A DNA stretch of 64,000 nucleotides, taken from an uncultured Flavobacteriales bacterium. Lineage in GTDB: Bacteria > Bacteroidota > Bacteroidia > CAIKAF01. The notes beneath the pieces were generated by a model. That model searched no databases, was not told the DNA's origin, and saw only the letters and a list, made by a program, of their open reading frames with translations. Every line of letters begins with the position of its first letter. The first letter of the stretch is position 1. Positions 25,877 through 35,355 of this stretch are shown piece after piece. The stretch is from assembly GCA_903825395.1 (NCBI GenBank), contig CAIKAF010000019.1:1-64000 (forward strand), written 5' to 3'. The position numbers were made by a program, and so were the translations under genes.

Positions 25877-28045
25877 TTAAAAATCGTGTAAATTAAAATC
25901 CAGTTGCCTGCGTTGTAAATCGCTCCGCTTTACGCTGACTTGAACTCGGTCTCCAAGTCGGAATAAATGTCCTTTCCGTTGACCTCGAACACAAAAATTT
26001 TTCTCATCAAAGAAGTAATAATCATGCTCAATATCTCTCAAGCGGACCATTCCTTCGCATTTGTTTTCGATGATTTCAACATACATGCCCCATTCAGTGA
26101 GTCCGGAAATCATGCCCTCAAACGGTTCTCCCTTGCGGTCGCTCATATATTCCACCTGCTTGTATCGGTTGCTTGCACGTTCTGCTTCGGCTGCTTTTTT
26201 TTCCATAGCACTAGAGTGCTTACAAGCCAATTCCAAAGGAGCAGCTGGAACAGAAGTTTTGCCTTGCAAATAGTCTGCAATCAATCGATGAGCAAGAACA
26301 TCCGGATATCGGCGGATTGGTGAAGTGAAATGGGAATAATTATCAAATCCCAATCCATAATGACCGATATTGTCGGTGGTATAGGTAGCTTTTGCCATAC
26401 TTCGGATGGCAAGAGATTCAATGGTTTGTTGTTCTGGTTTACCTTTAATTTCATCGAACAAACTATTCAGGCCTCTACTAATATTTTTAGGATGAGTAAT
26501 ATCTAAACTGTATCCAAAAAGGGCGATAAAACGTTTGAATTCCTTTAATTTTTCTTGGATTGGAAGATCATGGACTCGGTAAACGAAGGTTTTTACTTGC
26601 TTTCGTGGACTGTCTTTTTTACCGGCAAACTCTGCCACCGCTTTATTGGCCAACAGCATGAACTCTTCTATTAAGTGGTTGGCCTCTTTGCTTTGTTTTA
26701 TAAAAACACCAATGGGTTTCCCTGAATTATCGAGGCGAAATTTAATTTCTGTAGATTCAATACGAAGTGCACCATGTTCGAATCTCCGTTTTCGAATGGC
26801 TAAAGCCATTTTGTGCAAGATTAATACTGGTTCTGAAGGGATTTTTTGACCTTTTGTTTTACCCTTCTCTATAATTTCTTGAGCTTGTTCATACGTGAAG
26901 CGCTGATCGGAATGAATGGCTGTTCTACCAATCCAAGTGTTAAGGATATTTCCTTCGGCGTCCATTTTAAAAACTACAGAAAAGGTAAGTTTATCTTCGT
27001 TCGGCCTTAGGCTACATAGACCGTTGGAGAGTTTTTCAGGCAACATTGGAACTGTTCTATCGACCAAATAAACACTGGTTGCCCTTTTTCTGGCCTCCTC
27101 ATCCATGGCTGACCCAGGCTTAACATAATGAGAAACATCTGCAATGTGAACACCGACTTCCCAATACCCATCATTAAGAGGTTGGATGGACAGCGCATCA
27201 TCAAAATCTTTTGCATCTTCTGGATCTATGGTGAAGGTGAGAATGCCACGCATGTCTTTTCGTTGCTCAATTTCTTCAGGCGGAATGGCTGTAGGTATTA
27301 ATTCTGCTTCTTGAACAACATTGTTGGGGAATTCAACGCTAAAACCGAATTCAGCCAAGATGGAATGCATCTCGGTTTCATTTTCTCCTGGGTTTCCAAG
27401 AACTCGAACCACTTTAGCGGTAGCATTTTTTCCTTGGCTGGGCCATTCTAAAATTTCAACGATTACTTTTTGTCCATTTTTAGCCTCTCCAATCCATTGT
27501 TCAGGAACAAAAAAGTCTTTTTGAATTTTTTCACTATCAGGAACTAAAAACGCATAGTTTTTTGAAACCAGAAGGGTGCCAACAAATTGAGTGTTGGCGC
27601 GCTCAATAACTTCAATTTTTTTTGCTTCTTGTCTTCGGCTTTTTTTCCTGAATTGGGTAAGAATTCGAACCTTATCGCCATGCATGGCAGTCCCAATTTT
27701 ATCTGCTGGAATAAAAACGTCCTCAGGTTGACCATCTACAATAACAAACCCGTTGCCTGATGAAACTAAAACCAGTTGCCCTTCAATCCAATTGTTTTGG
27801 GCTTTTCTTCGGTATTTCCCACGTTCAACTTCTTCAATATCTTTATTTAGGGCGAGAGATTCCAAGCATTCTTGCACCAACATTCTAGAAAATTCATCTG
27901 AAGCAGCTATGCCCATTCGGGAGGATAGTTGCTTGTGGTTAAGCGCTTGTTCTGGGTTTTGATCAAACACAGAGAGCAAGTCTTTGAGCATGATCTTCCG
28001 AGCTTTGCTCAGGGGGGATTGTTTTGTTTTTTTTCTTCTAGCCAT
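25877..28045 (-). CDS. rnr: Ribonuclease R
   Basis: A 722-residue 3'-5' exoribonuclease of the RNase II/R family. A short basic N-terminus (MARRKKTKQSPLSKARK) and winged-helix-like region precede two cold-shock domains (about residues 85-240). The catalytic RNB domain has the metal-binding acidic motif DPEDAKDFDD at 274-283, with HIADVSHYV and the VYLVDRTVPMLPEKLSNGLCSL segment. An S1 RNA-binding domain (about 640-720) closes it. Length is normal. RNase R degrades structured RNA and helps in mRNA and rRNA quality control. It follows pdhB by 19 bases on the same strand. Confidence 0.96.
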   Translation of the reverse strand: MARRKKTKQSPLSKARKIMLKDLLSVFDQNPEQALNHKQLSSRMGIAASDEFSRMLVQECLESLALNKDIEEVERGKYRRKAQNNWIEGQLVLVSSGNGFVIVDGQPEDVFIPADKIGTAMHGDKVRILTQFRKKSRRQEAKKIEVIERANTQFVGTLLVSKNYAFLVPDSEKIQKDFFVPEQWIGEAKNGQKVIVEILEWPSQGKNATAKVVRVLGNPGENETEMHSILAEFGFSVEFPNNVVQEAELIPTAIPPEEIEQRKDMRGILTFTIDPEDAKDFDDALSIQPLNDGYWEVGVHIADVSHYVKPGSAMDEEARKRATSVYLVDRTVPMLPEKLSNGLCSLRPNEDKLTFSVVFKMDAEGNILNTWIGRTAIHSDQRFTYEQAQEIIEKGKTKGQKIPSEPVLILHKMALAIRKRRFEHGALRIESTEIKFRLDNSGKPIGVFIKQSKEANHLIEEFMLLANKAVAEFAGKKDSPRKQVKTFVYRVHDLPIQEKLKEFKRFIALFGYSLDITHPKNISRGLNSLFDEIKGKPEQQTIESLAIRSMAKATYTTDNIGHYGLGFDNYSHFTSPIRRYPDVLAHRLIADYLQGKTSVPAAPLELACKHSSAMEKKAAEAERASNRYKQVEYMSDRKGEPFEGMISGLTEWGMYVEIIENKCEGMVRLRDIEHDYYFFDEKNFCVRGQRKGHLFRLGDRVQVSVKRSDLQRRQLDFNLHDF

Positions 28046-28064
28046 AGTGAGTTTTACGGGCCTA

Positions 28065-29045
28065 TCAGTCCCGATACATCACCCGCTTAGCCGCCCGGAC
28101 AATGCGTTCAGCATTGGGCAGAAACGTATCCACTAGGGTAGGAGCATAAGGAAGGGGCGTGTCCGCACCCGTAACCCTTAATGCAGGAGCATCTAAATAG
28201 TCGAAGGCGTGTTCTTGAACATGAAAAGTTAATTCTGTAATAATATTACCCAATGGCCAGCTTTCTTCTATACACACTAACCTGTTTGTTTTCTTTACCG
28301 AATTAATAACAGTAGTATAATCAATTGGGCGAACCGAGCGTAAATCGATGACCTCAGCGGAAATACCTTCTTTAGCTAATTCTTCAGCAGCCAGTACCAC
28401 TTGCTTCATCATTTTTCCATAGGAAACCAATGTAATATCAGTTCCTTCTCGATCAATCCGAGCCAACCCTAACGGAATCAGATATTCCTCAGCAGGTACA
28501 AAACCTTTATCGCCATACATCTGTTCAGATTCCATAAAAATAACGGGGTCATTATCACGAATGGAAGTTTTGAGTAAACCTTTAGCGTCAGCCGGATTGC
28601 TCGGCACCACCACTTTAAGTCCAGGGCAATTGGCATACCAATTGTCAAACGATTGACCATGTGTGGCTGCTAATTGTCCGGCAGAACCGGTGGGGCCTCT
28701 AAATACAATGGGCACATTAACCTGGCCTCCCGACATTTGATACATCTTGGCAGCATTGTTGATAATTTGGTCAATGGCCACCAATGAAAAATTGAAGGTC
28801 ATAAACTCAACAATTGGGCGCAGCCCATTCATGGCAGCCCCCACACTTATCCCTGCAAAGCCCAATTCAGCAATGGGAGTATCAATGACTCGTTTTGGGC
28901 CAAATTCTTCTAACATTCCTTGGCTAACTTTGTATGCCCCGTTGTATTCAGCCACCTCTTCCCCCATCAAATAAATTGAGGTGTCTCGGCGCATTTCTTC
29001 GCTCATAGCTTCGCGCAGGGCTTCCCTAAATTGAATTTCTCGCAT
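28065..29045 (-). CDS. pdhB: Pyruvate dehydrogenase E1 component beta subunit
   Basis: A 326-residue protein (from the ATG at 29045; another ATG lies 9 bases earlier) matching the E1 beta subunit of 2-oxo acid dehydrogenases: REIQFREALREAMSEEMRRD, GEEVAEYNGAYKVSQGML, DTPIAELGFAGISVGAAMNG, then FRGPTGSAGQLAATHGQSF and the C-terminal transketolase domain with LVSYGKMM. With E1 alpha it binds thiamine diphosphate and decarboxylates pyruvate. The exact substrate is inferred from high similarity to PdhB. The alpha subunit and E2 genes are not in the window. Confidence 0.93.
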   Translation of the reverse strand: MREIQFREALREAMSEEMRRDTSIYLMGEEVAEYNGAYKVSQGMLEEFGPKRVIDTPIAELGFAGISVGAAMNGLRPIVEFMTFNFSLVAIDQIINNAAKMYQMSGGQVNVPIVFRGPTGSAGQLAATHGQSFDNWYANCPGLKVVVPSNPADAKGLLKTSIRDNDPVIFMESEQMYGDKGFVPAEEYLIPLGLARIDREGTDITLVSYGKMMKQVVLAAEELAKEGISAEVIDLRSVRPIDYTTVINSVKKTNRLVCIEESWPLGNIITELTFHVQEHAFDYLDAPALRVTGADTPLPYAPTLVDTFLPNAERIVRAAKRVMYRD

Positions 29046-29097
29046 GATTTCCATTTACTATAGTGGTGCAAAAATACAGATTAAAGCGAGATTTGTG

Positions 29098-29105
29098 TAC
29101 TTTTG
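29098..29105 (+). promoter_or_regulatory. -7 element of the etf genes
   Basis: TACTTTTG, an exact TAnnTTTG match, 41 bases before the etfB ATG. It supports the internal start at 29147 because the longer frame would begin upstream of the promoter. Confidence 0.45.
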
Positions 29106-29146
29106 TGCTGCATGTTTTAGGTCATGCTAAATCAAAAAAGAGCGTT

Positions 29147-29890
29147 ATGAATATATTAGTTTGCATTGCTAAGGCTCCCGACACAACAACCAAGATTAAA
29201 TTTAATTCTGAGGGTAATGCTCTAGATGGAAACGGGGTTACATGGATTGTGAATCCTTCGGATGAATGGTATGCTTTGGTGCGCGCTCTCGAATTGAAAG
29301 AGGCCGCAGGGCAAGGTAAAGTAACAATCGTTACTGTAGGCACAGCAGATGATGATTCAATAGTAAGAAAGGCTTTGGCAGTCGGTGCGGACGAAGCATT
29401 TCGCATCAACTTGTCTCCCGAAAGTGCGGCCTCTGTAGCCGAACAAATCGCCCCATGGGCTAAGGGGCAGCCTTTTGACTTTATACTTACAGGAAAAGAA
29501 ACAATAGATTTTAATGGTTCTGTTGTTGGAGGCCTGCTGGCAGCTCATTTAGATTGGCCGTACATTCCATTGATTGAAAAATTGAATGTAGAAAATGGGC
29601 GAGCGACTATGTTTAGGGATATCGGCGGGGGAACTGAAGAAATTGAAGTAAATGGCCCGTTTGTAGCTTCTGCAACCAAAGGCCTTGCCGAGCAGCGAAT
29701 TCCTAATATGAGGGGCATCATGGCGGCAAGAACAAAACCAATCACCGTGGTTGAGCCCCAGTCCTACTCGGCGAAAATTGAATATTTGGAATTTACATTG
29801 CCCCAGGAAAAAGGCGCTTGTAAAATAATTGATCCAAATAATATGGATGAACTCGTTCGATTGTTGCATTCCGAAGCCAAAGCACTTTAA
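29147..29890 (+). CDS. etfB: Electron transfer flavoprotein beta subunit
   Basis: A 247-residue ETF beta: MNILVCIAKAPDTTTKI at the start, VTIVTVGTADDDSIVRKALAVGADEA, GKETIDFNGSVVGGLLAAHLDWPYI, and a C-terminal segment contacting the alpha subunit. ETF carries electrons from acyl-CoA and other dehydrogenases to the quinone pool; the beta subunit binds AMP. The longer reading frame from 29063 adds 28 residues unlike the family, so the ATG at 29147 is preferred. etfA follows after 9 bases. Confidence 0.95.
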   Translation: MNILVCIAKAPDTTTKIKFNSEGNALDGNGVTWIVNPSDEWYALVRALELKEAAGQGKVTIVTVGTADDDSIVRKALAVGADEAFRINLSPESAASVAEQIAPWAKGQPFDFILTGKETIDFNGSVVGGLLAAHLDWPYIPLIEKLNVENGRATMFRDIGGGTEEIEVNGPFVASATKGLAEQRIPNMRGIMAARTKPITVVEPQSYSAKIEYLEFTLPQEKGACKIIDPNNMDELVRLLHSEAKAL

Positions 29891-29899
29891 TTCTTTGTT

Positions 29900-30856
29900 A
29901 TGAATGTACTTGTATATATTGATTTACAAAATGGTCGGCCCCGTAAAAGTTCTGCCGAACTGCTAACCTATGCACAAAAATTATCTGGAGCAGGTTCAGT
30001 AACTGCTTTGGTTTTAGGTCATAGTTTGGAAGACCTATCAGCTCTAGGTTCATTTGGAGCTCAACGTATTCTTCAGGTTTCGACTCCCGAATTGACTCAT
30101 TTTGATGGGTTAGTTTTTGGTCAATTGATTTCCGAGGCTGCTCAATTTACAGGTAGCCAAGCAGTTCTCCTGTCGTTTGATCACAGCGGAAAGGCTATTG
30201 CTCCTGTGGTTGCAGCTAAATGGTCTGCAGGTTTAGTAGCAGGGGCCACCGGCCTGCCTCAAGGAACCCGGTATCCTGTAAAGGCATTTTCGGGAAAGGC
30301 TTTAGCCAAAGTAAATGTGTTGACTGAAAAAATAGTAGTTGCCCTTACCCCAAATTCAATTCCATCTGAAAAAAATGGATCTTCGGTGGCCGTTGAATCA
30401 TGGATACCCTCAGAAATCCCAGCATCAAAAATCAAGGTGCTTTCGGTTAACAAAAATACGACAGACATCCCCCTTCCTGAAGCTGAGAAAGTGGTTTCGG
30501 GAGGTCGTGGATTGAAAGGACCTGAAAACTGGGGATTAATTGAAGATTTAGCGAAAGAACTTGGTGCAGCAACCGCTTGCTCTCGGCCCGTATCTGATAT
30601 TGGCTGGCGTCCGCACCATGAACATGTTGGCCAAACAGGAATCACCATACGGCCTAATTTGTATATCGCCGCTGGGATTAGTGGTGCCATTCAGCATTTG
30701 GCTGGTGTAAATAGCTCAAAAACAATTGTGGTTATCAATACCGATGCCGAAGCACCCTTTTTCAAGGCAGCAGATTATGGAGTTGTTGGTGATGCTTTTG
30801 AGGTTTTGCCCAAATTAACTCAGGCTATCAAAAAATTTAAAGCTGACCAAGCTTAA
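29900..30856 (+). CDS. etfA: Electron transfer flavoprotein alpha subunit
   Basis: A 318-residue FAD-binding subunit. The C-terminal domain has the family signature: a GRGLKGPENWGLIEDLAKELGAA helix, SRPVSDIGW, GQTGITIRPNLYIAAGISGAIQHLAG, and NTDAEAPFFKAADYGVVGD. The N-terminal domain pairs with etfB. Together with the subunit encoded 9 bases upstream it shuttles electrons, probably from fatty-acid and amino-acid oxidation. A nuclease gene follows after 18 bases. Confidence 0.96.
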   Translation: MNVLVYIDLQNGRPRKSSAELLTYAQKLSGAGSVTALVLGHSLEDLSALGSFGAQRILQVSTPELTHFDGLVFGQLISEAAQFTGSQAVLLSFDHSGKAIAPVVAAKWSAGLVAGATGLPQGTRYPVKAFSGKALAKVNVLTEKIVVALTPNSIPSEKNGSSVAVESWIPSEIPASKIKVLSVNKNTTDIPLPEAEKVVSGGRGLKGPENWGLIEDLAKELGAATACSRPVSDIGWRPHHEHVGQTGITIRPNLYIAAGISGAIQHLAGVNSSKTIVVINTDAEAPFFKAADYGVVGDAFEVLPKLTQAIKKFKADQA

Positions 30857-30874
30857 CTACTCTTAAGGGCAATC

Positions 30875-31468
30875 ATGAAGAAAATCGCACTGGAAATTGT
30901 CGGTCTGCAATATAGCCAAACCCAATCCGGCGCCTATGTTTTGGTGTTGGGTGAATTAGGTGGATCCCGAAGGTTGCCGATTATTATTGGGAGTTCTGAA
31001 GCTCAAGCCATTGCGATAGGGCTGGAAAATATGGTCCCTTTGAGACCTGTAACCCATGATTTATTTAAGGCTTTTGCGCAAGAATTTAGTGTGAAAATGA
31101 CACAGATCTTAATTCATGAACTCAGAGAGGCCGTATTTCATGCCACATTGTTTTGCGTAGATATTACGGGAAGGGAAGTTAGTATTGATGCTCGAACTAG
31201 CGATGCTGTTGCTCTCGCCGTTAGATTTGGTTGTCCAATATTTATCTATGATAAAATTCTGGAAGATTCTGGGATAAGAATCAATGAGGATGATTCCGTA
31301 GTGAATGATAGTGAGGAGGAAACCGAACCCAATTCAGAGGATGAATCCCTATCTGAACTGAGCGATGATATTCTTCAAAAGCGCCTTCAATATCTGTTGG
31401 ATAATGAAGAGTATGAGGAGGCGTCAAGGGTTAGGGATGAACTCCAACGTAGAAAAGGAAACGATTAA
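30875..31468 (+). CDS. Bifunctional nuclease (DUF151) with C-terminal UVR motif
   Basis: A 197-residue protein. Residues 1-135 are the bifunctional nuclease/DUF151 domain (LPIIIGSSEAQAIAIGLENM, RPVTHDLFKAFAQEF, SIDARTSDAVALAVRFGCPIF). A highly acidic linker (about 140-168) leads to a UvrB/UvrC-type helical pair (LQKRLQYLLDNEEYEEASRVRDEL). Family members have been reported to cut RNA and DNA, and the UVR motif suggests interaction with another protein. The pairing with etfBA recurs, in my recollection, in other Bacteroidota. A hairpin ATTAAACG/CGTTTAAT spans the stop codon, but without a T tract. Confidence 0.9.
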   Translation: MKKIALEIVGLQYSQTQSGAYVLVLGELGGSRRLPIIIGSSEAQAIAIGLENMVPLRPVTHDLFKAFAQEFSVKMTQILIHELREAVFHATLFCVDITGREVSIDARTSDAVALAVRFGCPIFIYDKILEDSGIRINEDDSVVNDSEEETEPNSEDESLSELSDDILQKRLQYLLDNEEYEEASRVRDELQRRKGND

Positions 31469-31744
31469 ACGTCCTGCCCTTCTTCGTTTAATTACTTAGG
31501 TTGGCCTTAGAAAGTAATATGCCATTGAGAATACCTTATTTTTCCCTAAAATCTGGAAGTGTGCCGTTGAACTAGGGTACGCAATTAATCCGTTTTTTGT
31601 TCCTTTGTCAGGAATCGTGCTTTTAACATCATCAATGTTATACTCTAATTTGTGGACGCAGAAATACACAAGGTTCAAAAGTGTTTAATTGAGTAAAATA
31701 TGGGGTTGCTAAGTGCGAAGTTCAAATAATTAGCCAAACATCAA

Positions 31745-33085
31745 ATGTCTATGCCCAATACCATCAAATTACATCAAGATTATCCCAGCATTGCAAATTC
31801 TCTTAGCCTTTATGAACGTGCCAAAGAAATAATGCCTCCAGTTACTCAAACCATGGCAAAAGGCCCGGGTCAGTATTCGCTTGGAGCAGCCCCAATTTAT
31901 TTGAAAAGAGGCAAGGGGGCTCGAGTTTGGGATGTGGACGGGAATGAGTATTTAGATTGGAATGCAGCTATTGGACCTCTGTCTTTAGGCTACGGATGGC
32001 CGTCAGTTGATAAAGCGATTTTAGATCAATTGGCAGATGGTATTACGTTTTCGCTAATGCATGAACTGGAGTATCTTGTGGCAGAACGTATCCATAAATT
32101 AATTCCAAATGCAGAATCTATAAGGATTAGTAAATCAGGGGCAGATGTATGCTCTGCTGCGGTCCGAATAGCAAGAGCACATACTGGACGAGAAAAAATT
32201 CTGTGCTGTGGATACCATGGATGGCATGATTGGTATATTTCCATTACTTCTAGAGCCAAGGGAATACCCAGTGCAATAGGCGAACTTACCAATACTTTTG
32301 ATTACAACAACATCGATTCCCTCAAGGAATCTCTAGATTCGTCTGTTGCCGCTGTCATCATGGAGCCTTTTGTATTTGACCGGCCAACTGAAGGGTATTT
32401 GCAGGAAGTGGCCCGTTTGTGCAAGGAAAATGGAACGCTACTTATATTCGATGAAATGTGGACGGGATTTAGGTTGGCCTTAGGAGGTGCTCAAGAATAT
32501 TTCGGAATTAAGCCTGATTTGGCTGTCTACAGTAAAGCTGTCGCAAACGGGATGCCCATTGCTTTTTTAACCGGCCGGAAAGATGTGATGGAGCACTTTA
32601 ATCACGATGTATTCTTCTTCACCACCTTTGGGGGAGAAGCATTGTCATTGGCCGCAACCTTGGCCACTTTAGATGAATTGCAAAGATTGGATGTGCCTGC
32701 CGATCTTGCTGCCAAGGGACAGATTTTAATGGACGGGTATAATGCGTTGGCAGAAGAACTAGGGATGCAGCACCTAACACGGTGTAAAGGGTATCCCTGC
32801 AGAACAACGGTGACTTTGGAAGCTGGTGTTGGTAATGCGTTGGAAGTAAAAGCCTATTTTCAGCAGGAAATGATTCGTAGGGGGGTTTTATGGCAGGGAA
32901 ATCACAACATGATGGCGGCCCATAGTATGGAAGACATCCAATACACGCTTAGTGCATATAGAGATGTGCTGCCTTTATTGAAAGATGCCATTGAAAAAGG
33001 AGATGTCGCTTCTAGGTTGCGCGGAAAGCCCCTGGAGGCGGTATTTAGAAAGGTAGATAATTTCAACATGAAACCAAAAGCATGA
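31745..33085 (+). CDS. Class III PLP-dependent aminotransferase (HemL-like)
   Basis: A 446-residue fold-type I enzyme similar to glutamate-1-semialdehyde aminomutase. Visible motifs are VWDVDGNEYLDWNAAIGPLSLGY, ISKSGADVCSAAVRIARAHTG, YHGWHDWY, IFDEMWTGFR (Asp that contacts the PLP ring nitrogen) and YSKAVANGMPIAFLTG, with the PLP lysine at K264. True HemL is usually more similar and keeps GGG at the PLP phosphate site; here it is KSGADVC. An aminotransferase acting on a surface-sugar or secondary-metabolite intermediate is possible. The stop overlaps the next start by 4 bases. Confidence 0.85.
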   Translation: MSMPNTIKLHQDYPSIANSLSLYERAKEIMPPVTQTMAKGPGQYSLGAAPIYLKRGKGARVWDVDGNEYLDWNAAIGPLSLGYGWPSVDKAILDQLADGITFSLMHELEYLVAERIHKLIPNAESIRISKSGADVCSAAVRIARAHTGREKILCCGYHGWHDWYISITSRAKGIPSAIGELTNTFDYNNIDSLKESLDSSVAAVIMEPFVFDRPTEGYLQEVARLCKENGTLLIFDEMWTGFRLALGGAQEYFGIKPDLAVYSKAVANGMPIAFLTGRKDVMEHFNHDVFFFTTFGGEALSLAATLATLDELQRLDVPADLAAKGQILMDGYNALAEELGMQHLTRCKGYPCRTTVTLEAGVGNALEVKAYFQQEMIRRGVLWQGNHNMMAAHSMEDIQYTLSAYRDVLPLLKDAIEKGDVASRLRGKPLEAVFRKVDNFNMKPKA

Positions 33086-33330
33086 GGTTTCAGGTAGTGG
33101 GTGGCCCAATGGCCAAACGCTGGATGATGTCCTCTGGCCTTTTTCTTGTACTCCTATCTCTATTTATCTTTGAGTTCCCTAGGTTTTTCTCCTATCTAAT
33201 TGCTGGGATAATCTTGATATTTGGAATCTTGATTTTTTTGGGAGGTCTAATGGCTCCTAGCCGTTCAAAATATGGAAATGAGGGGCCGGGAAATCAAACA
33301 GAAGACGGAACATGGGAAGACCTTTCTTAG
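33082..33330 (+). CDS. Small two-helix membrane protein
   Basis: An 82-residue protein with two hydrophobic helices (about residues 16-33 and 37-56) and a hydrophilic C-terminal tail. Its start overlaps the aminotransferase stop (ATGA), and it overlaps the next gene by 19 bases, so it appears translationally coupled to both. I do not recognise a family. Confidence 0.65.
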   Translation: MRFQVVGGPMAKRWMMSSGLFLVLLSLFIFEFPRFFSYLIAGIILIFGILIFLGGLMAPSRSKYGNEGPGNQTEDGTWEDLS

Positions 33331-34895
33331 TTGTTTCTTTTTATTGTCTTTTAGCTCTAAAGGCATGGATGCAACTCCCAACCCTGACTTGGGGGCAGGG
33401 CATTGGATTTTCAAGAAATGAAAGTTTACATAATTTATACTCGATTTCCAATGTAGAAGCTGGCTGGGTTCGATTGAAATTCCCGTCATTGGGTTACCAT
33501 AAGGCTATTGTTGATGTGTTCGATATCCCCTTTTTGAATTTGGATAGAAGCATTGAACTTCACCATGGGAAAATAGTGCAGGAAAAGTATCGGTTTTATC
33601 GTCCCAAATTCGCAGGGATGACCGTTCTTAAGAATCGTTTTTTGATTTTTCAAACCGGGTATGATCCAAATCGGAAACAAGCTTTAGCTTTAATTAATCC
33701 GGTTGATCTAAATGGACGGGAAGAGGGTAAACCTAGTCTTATTTTGGATGAACGCGTCGAATCTAAAATTAAAGCTCCCTCCGTGCGGTTTTTATCTGAA
33801 TCAAGTTCTGGGAAAATCGCATTGTTTACAACAAATTTTTCCGACCGGCAATTGGGCGTAGAACTGGAAATTAGTGTGTTAGATAGCACTATGAATTTAG
33901 ATTGGACCAATACGGTTATGTTGCCTTATCAACGAAATGAATTGGGGGCCGAAGAAATACGAATTGATGATAATGGAACGGTATGGGCTCTCCTGCAAAT
34001 CCGACCTAGGGAAATAGGAATTTTAGAAAATAGGGAGGATAAAAGTTTGTTACAACTCTTGGTTTTTTCCTCTACAGATAGTTTGGGTGAGTTTTTTAAT
34101 ATTCCATTGAAGTATGGAGTGCGTAAGATACAGAGCGCTTCGCTGGATACATTAAACGGCGAAATTTGGATTAGTATGAGCTATGAAATCCCCCAAAAAA
34201 GGGCAGCCTCAACCTTTGGAATTCTGCTTCAGCCAATACCAAAAAATCCAAAACTTTCGTGGCCGGAGCCCATCGACCTTGCCTTTGAACCTTCATTTCT
34301 CCCTGATTTTGAAACCGATGCCCTAATTCAAAGTAGAGCAGATCGAGAGGCAGCATATGTTGAGGTACTTAAGGTTTTTTCTTCTTCTTCTCAGCGTAGT
34401 AAATTTGTTCTTGCCGAACACCGCTTATTTACAGAGCATTGCTATACCGATTATCGAACGGCTCAACAATTTTGTACGTATACCTATTATCGGAACGACC
34501 TGTTTGTTTTTGCCTTAGATTCTATGAATCGAATGGCATGGAAAATGAAACTTCCAAAGCGGCAGGTCAGTCGAAATGATCAGGGCATGTTTCTGTCTGT
34601 TTTTCCTGCCATGTCGAACGACACCTTAAAATTAGCCTGGTTGGAACACCCTGAAAACAATGAACTTACTTCTGAAAAGGAACGGCGTTTTATGGATAAT
34701 CCACGAAAGGCACATTTGCTTGTATGGCATTTGCCGTTAACCGGAGTTCCTCATCGAGCACAAACCCCATTGCCTAGGACTGGTAAAAAAGTGATTGTAC
34801 CAATGCTGAATAAGGGACTACTTGTTCCTGGCGGTTCAGTTTTTTTCCCGGGTATCCTAGGCCGGAAAATGTTTCCTGGAATTTTAAATTGGTAA
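33312..34895 (+). CDS. Secreted or periplasmic protein of unknown function
   Basis: A 527-residue protein with a signal-like N-terminus (FLVVSFYCLLALKAW). The rest is beta-rich and carries repeated strand patterns (VFDIPFLNLDRSIELH, LIFQTGYDPNRKQALALINP, ISVLDSTMNLDW), compatible with a beta-propeller of 7 or 8 blades. A CYTDYRTAQQFCTYTYY segment has a cysteine pair that may form a disulfide. No sorting domain is visible. It is the last gene of an overlapping trio with the aminotransferase and the small membrane protein. Confidence 0.7.
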   Translation: MGRPFLVVSFYCLLALKAWMQLPTLTWGQGIGFSRNESLHNLYSISNVEAGWVRLKFPSLGYHKAIVDVFDIPFLNLDRSIELHHGKIVQEKYRFYRPKFAGMTVLKNRFLIFQTGYDPNRKQALALINPVDLNGREEGKPSLILDERVESKIKAPSVRFLSESSSGKIALFTTNFSDRQLGVELEISVLDSTMNLDWTNTVMLPYQRNELGAEEIRIDDNGTVWALLQIRPREIGILENREDKSLLQLLVFSSTDSLGEFFNIPLKYGVRKIQSASLDTLNGEIWISMSYEIPQKRAASTFGILLQPIPKNPKLSWPEPIDLAFEPSFLPDFETDALIQSRADREAAYVEVLKVFSSSSQRSKFVLAEHRLFTEHCYTDYRTAQQFCTYTYYRNDLFVFALDSMNRMAWKMKLPKRQVSRNDQGMFLSVFPAMSNDTLKLAWLEHPENNELTSEKERRFMDNPRKAHLLVWHLPLTGVPHRAQTPLPRTGKKVIVPMLNKGLLVPGGSVFFPGILGRKMFPGILNW

Positions 34896-35355
34896 TAGCC
34901 TGATCTACTCTGAAGCTGATGATTGTTCGAGATTCGAGCCCAATCCCTTAAAAGGTATTGTCAAGAATTGGCATATTCTCTCCAAATAGCGCCCCCCCAA
35001 AGCAATCGGTTCCTTTTTTAAAAGCTCAAATTTTTCGCAAAACTTAAAATGTTCTGCTTATGATGTTGATTTTATTCATTTGGTTTTCTCTCTGTTTTTA
35101 GCTGTTTAATGGTATGGGTGTAAAATTCAGTCCATATTTCCAGCGGACAAATCAACCATCAATGTCAAAAATTTATTGTCCAAAATAATTTAAGTTCAAT
35201 CCGTTGGTTCTTAATTAATGAATCACTCATGATTAACGATTGGTTTATCCAAAATCCTTACATATTAAAGGGTTGCATGCGTTCAGTCAGCTCTTTATCC
35301 AAAAAAATGGGATAAAAATGCGGTTTTACCTTGAAACTTTGAAAATACTCGCGTA
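34896..35355. other. AT-rich gene-free region
   Basis: I see no gene here. A short hairpin TTATCC/GGATAA occurs near 35294-35314, and the sequence TTTATCCAAAA occurs twice (about 35245 and 35293). A weak promoter-like TACCTTGA lies near 35327. The segment leads into the candidate structured RNA. Confidence 0.5.

Noticed and set aside
31469-31744. tRNA or small RNA gene in the gap before the aminotransferase
   Set aside because: No cloverleaf, no T-loop or CCA end; only a short hairpin at the nuclease stop codon was found, and a 60-codon minus frame there has no support.
31745-33085. Naming the class III enzyme HemL (glutamate-1-semialdehyde aminomutase)
   Set aside because: Fold and lysine match, but the PLP phosphate-binding segment differs from HemL and no other heme genes are nearby, so only the family is given.
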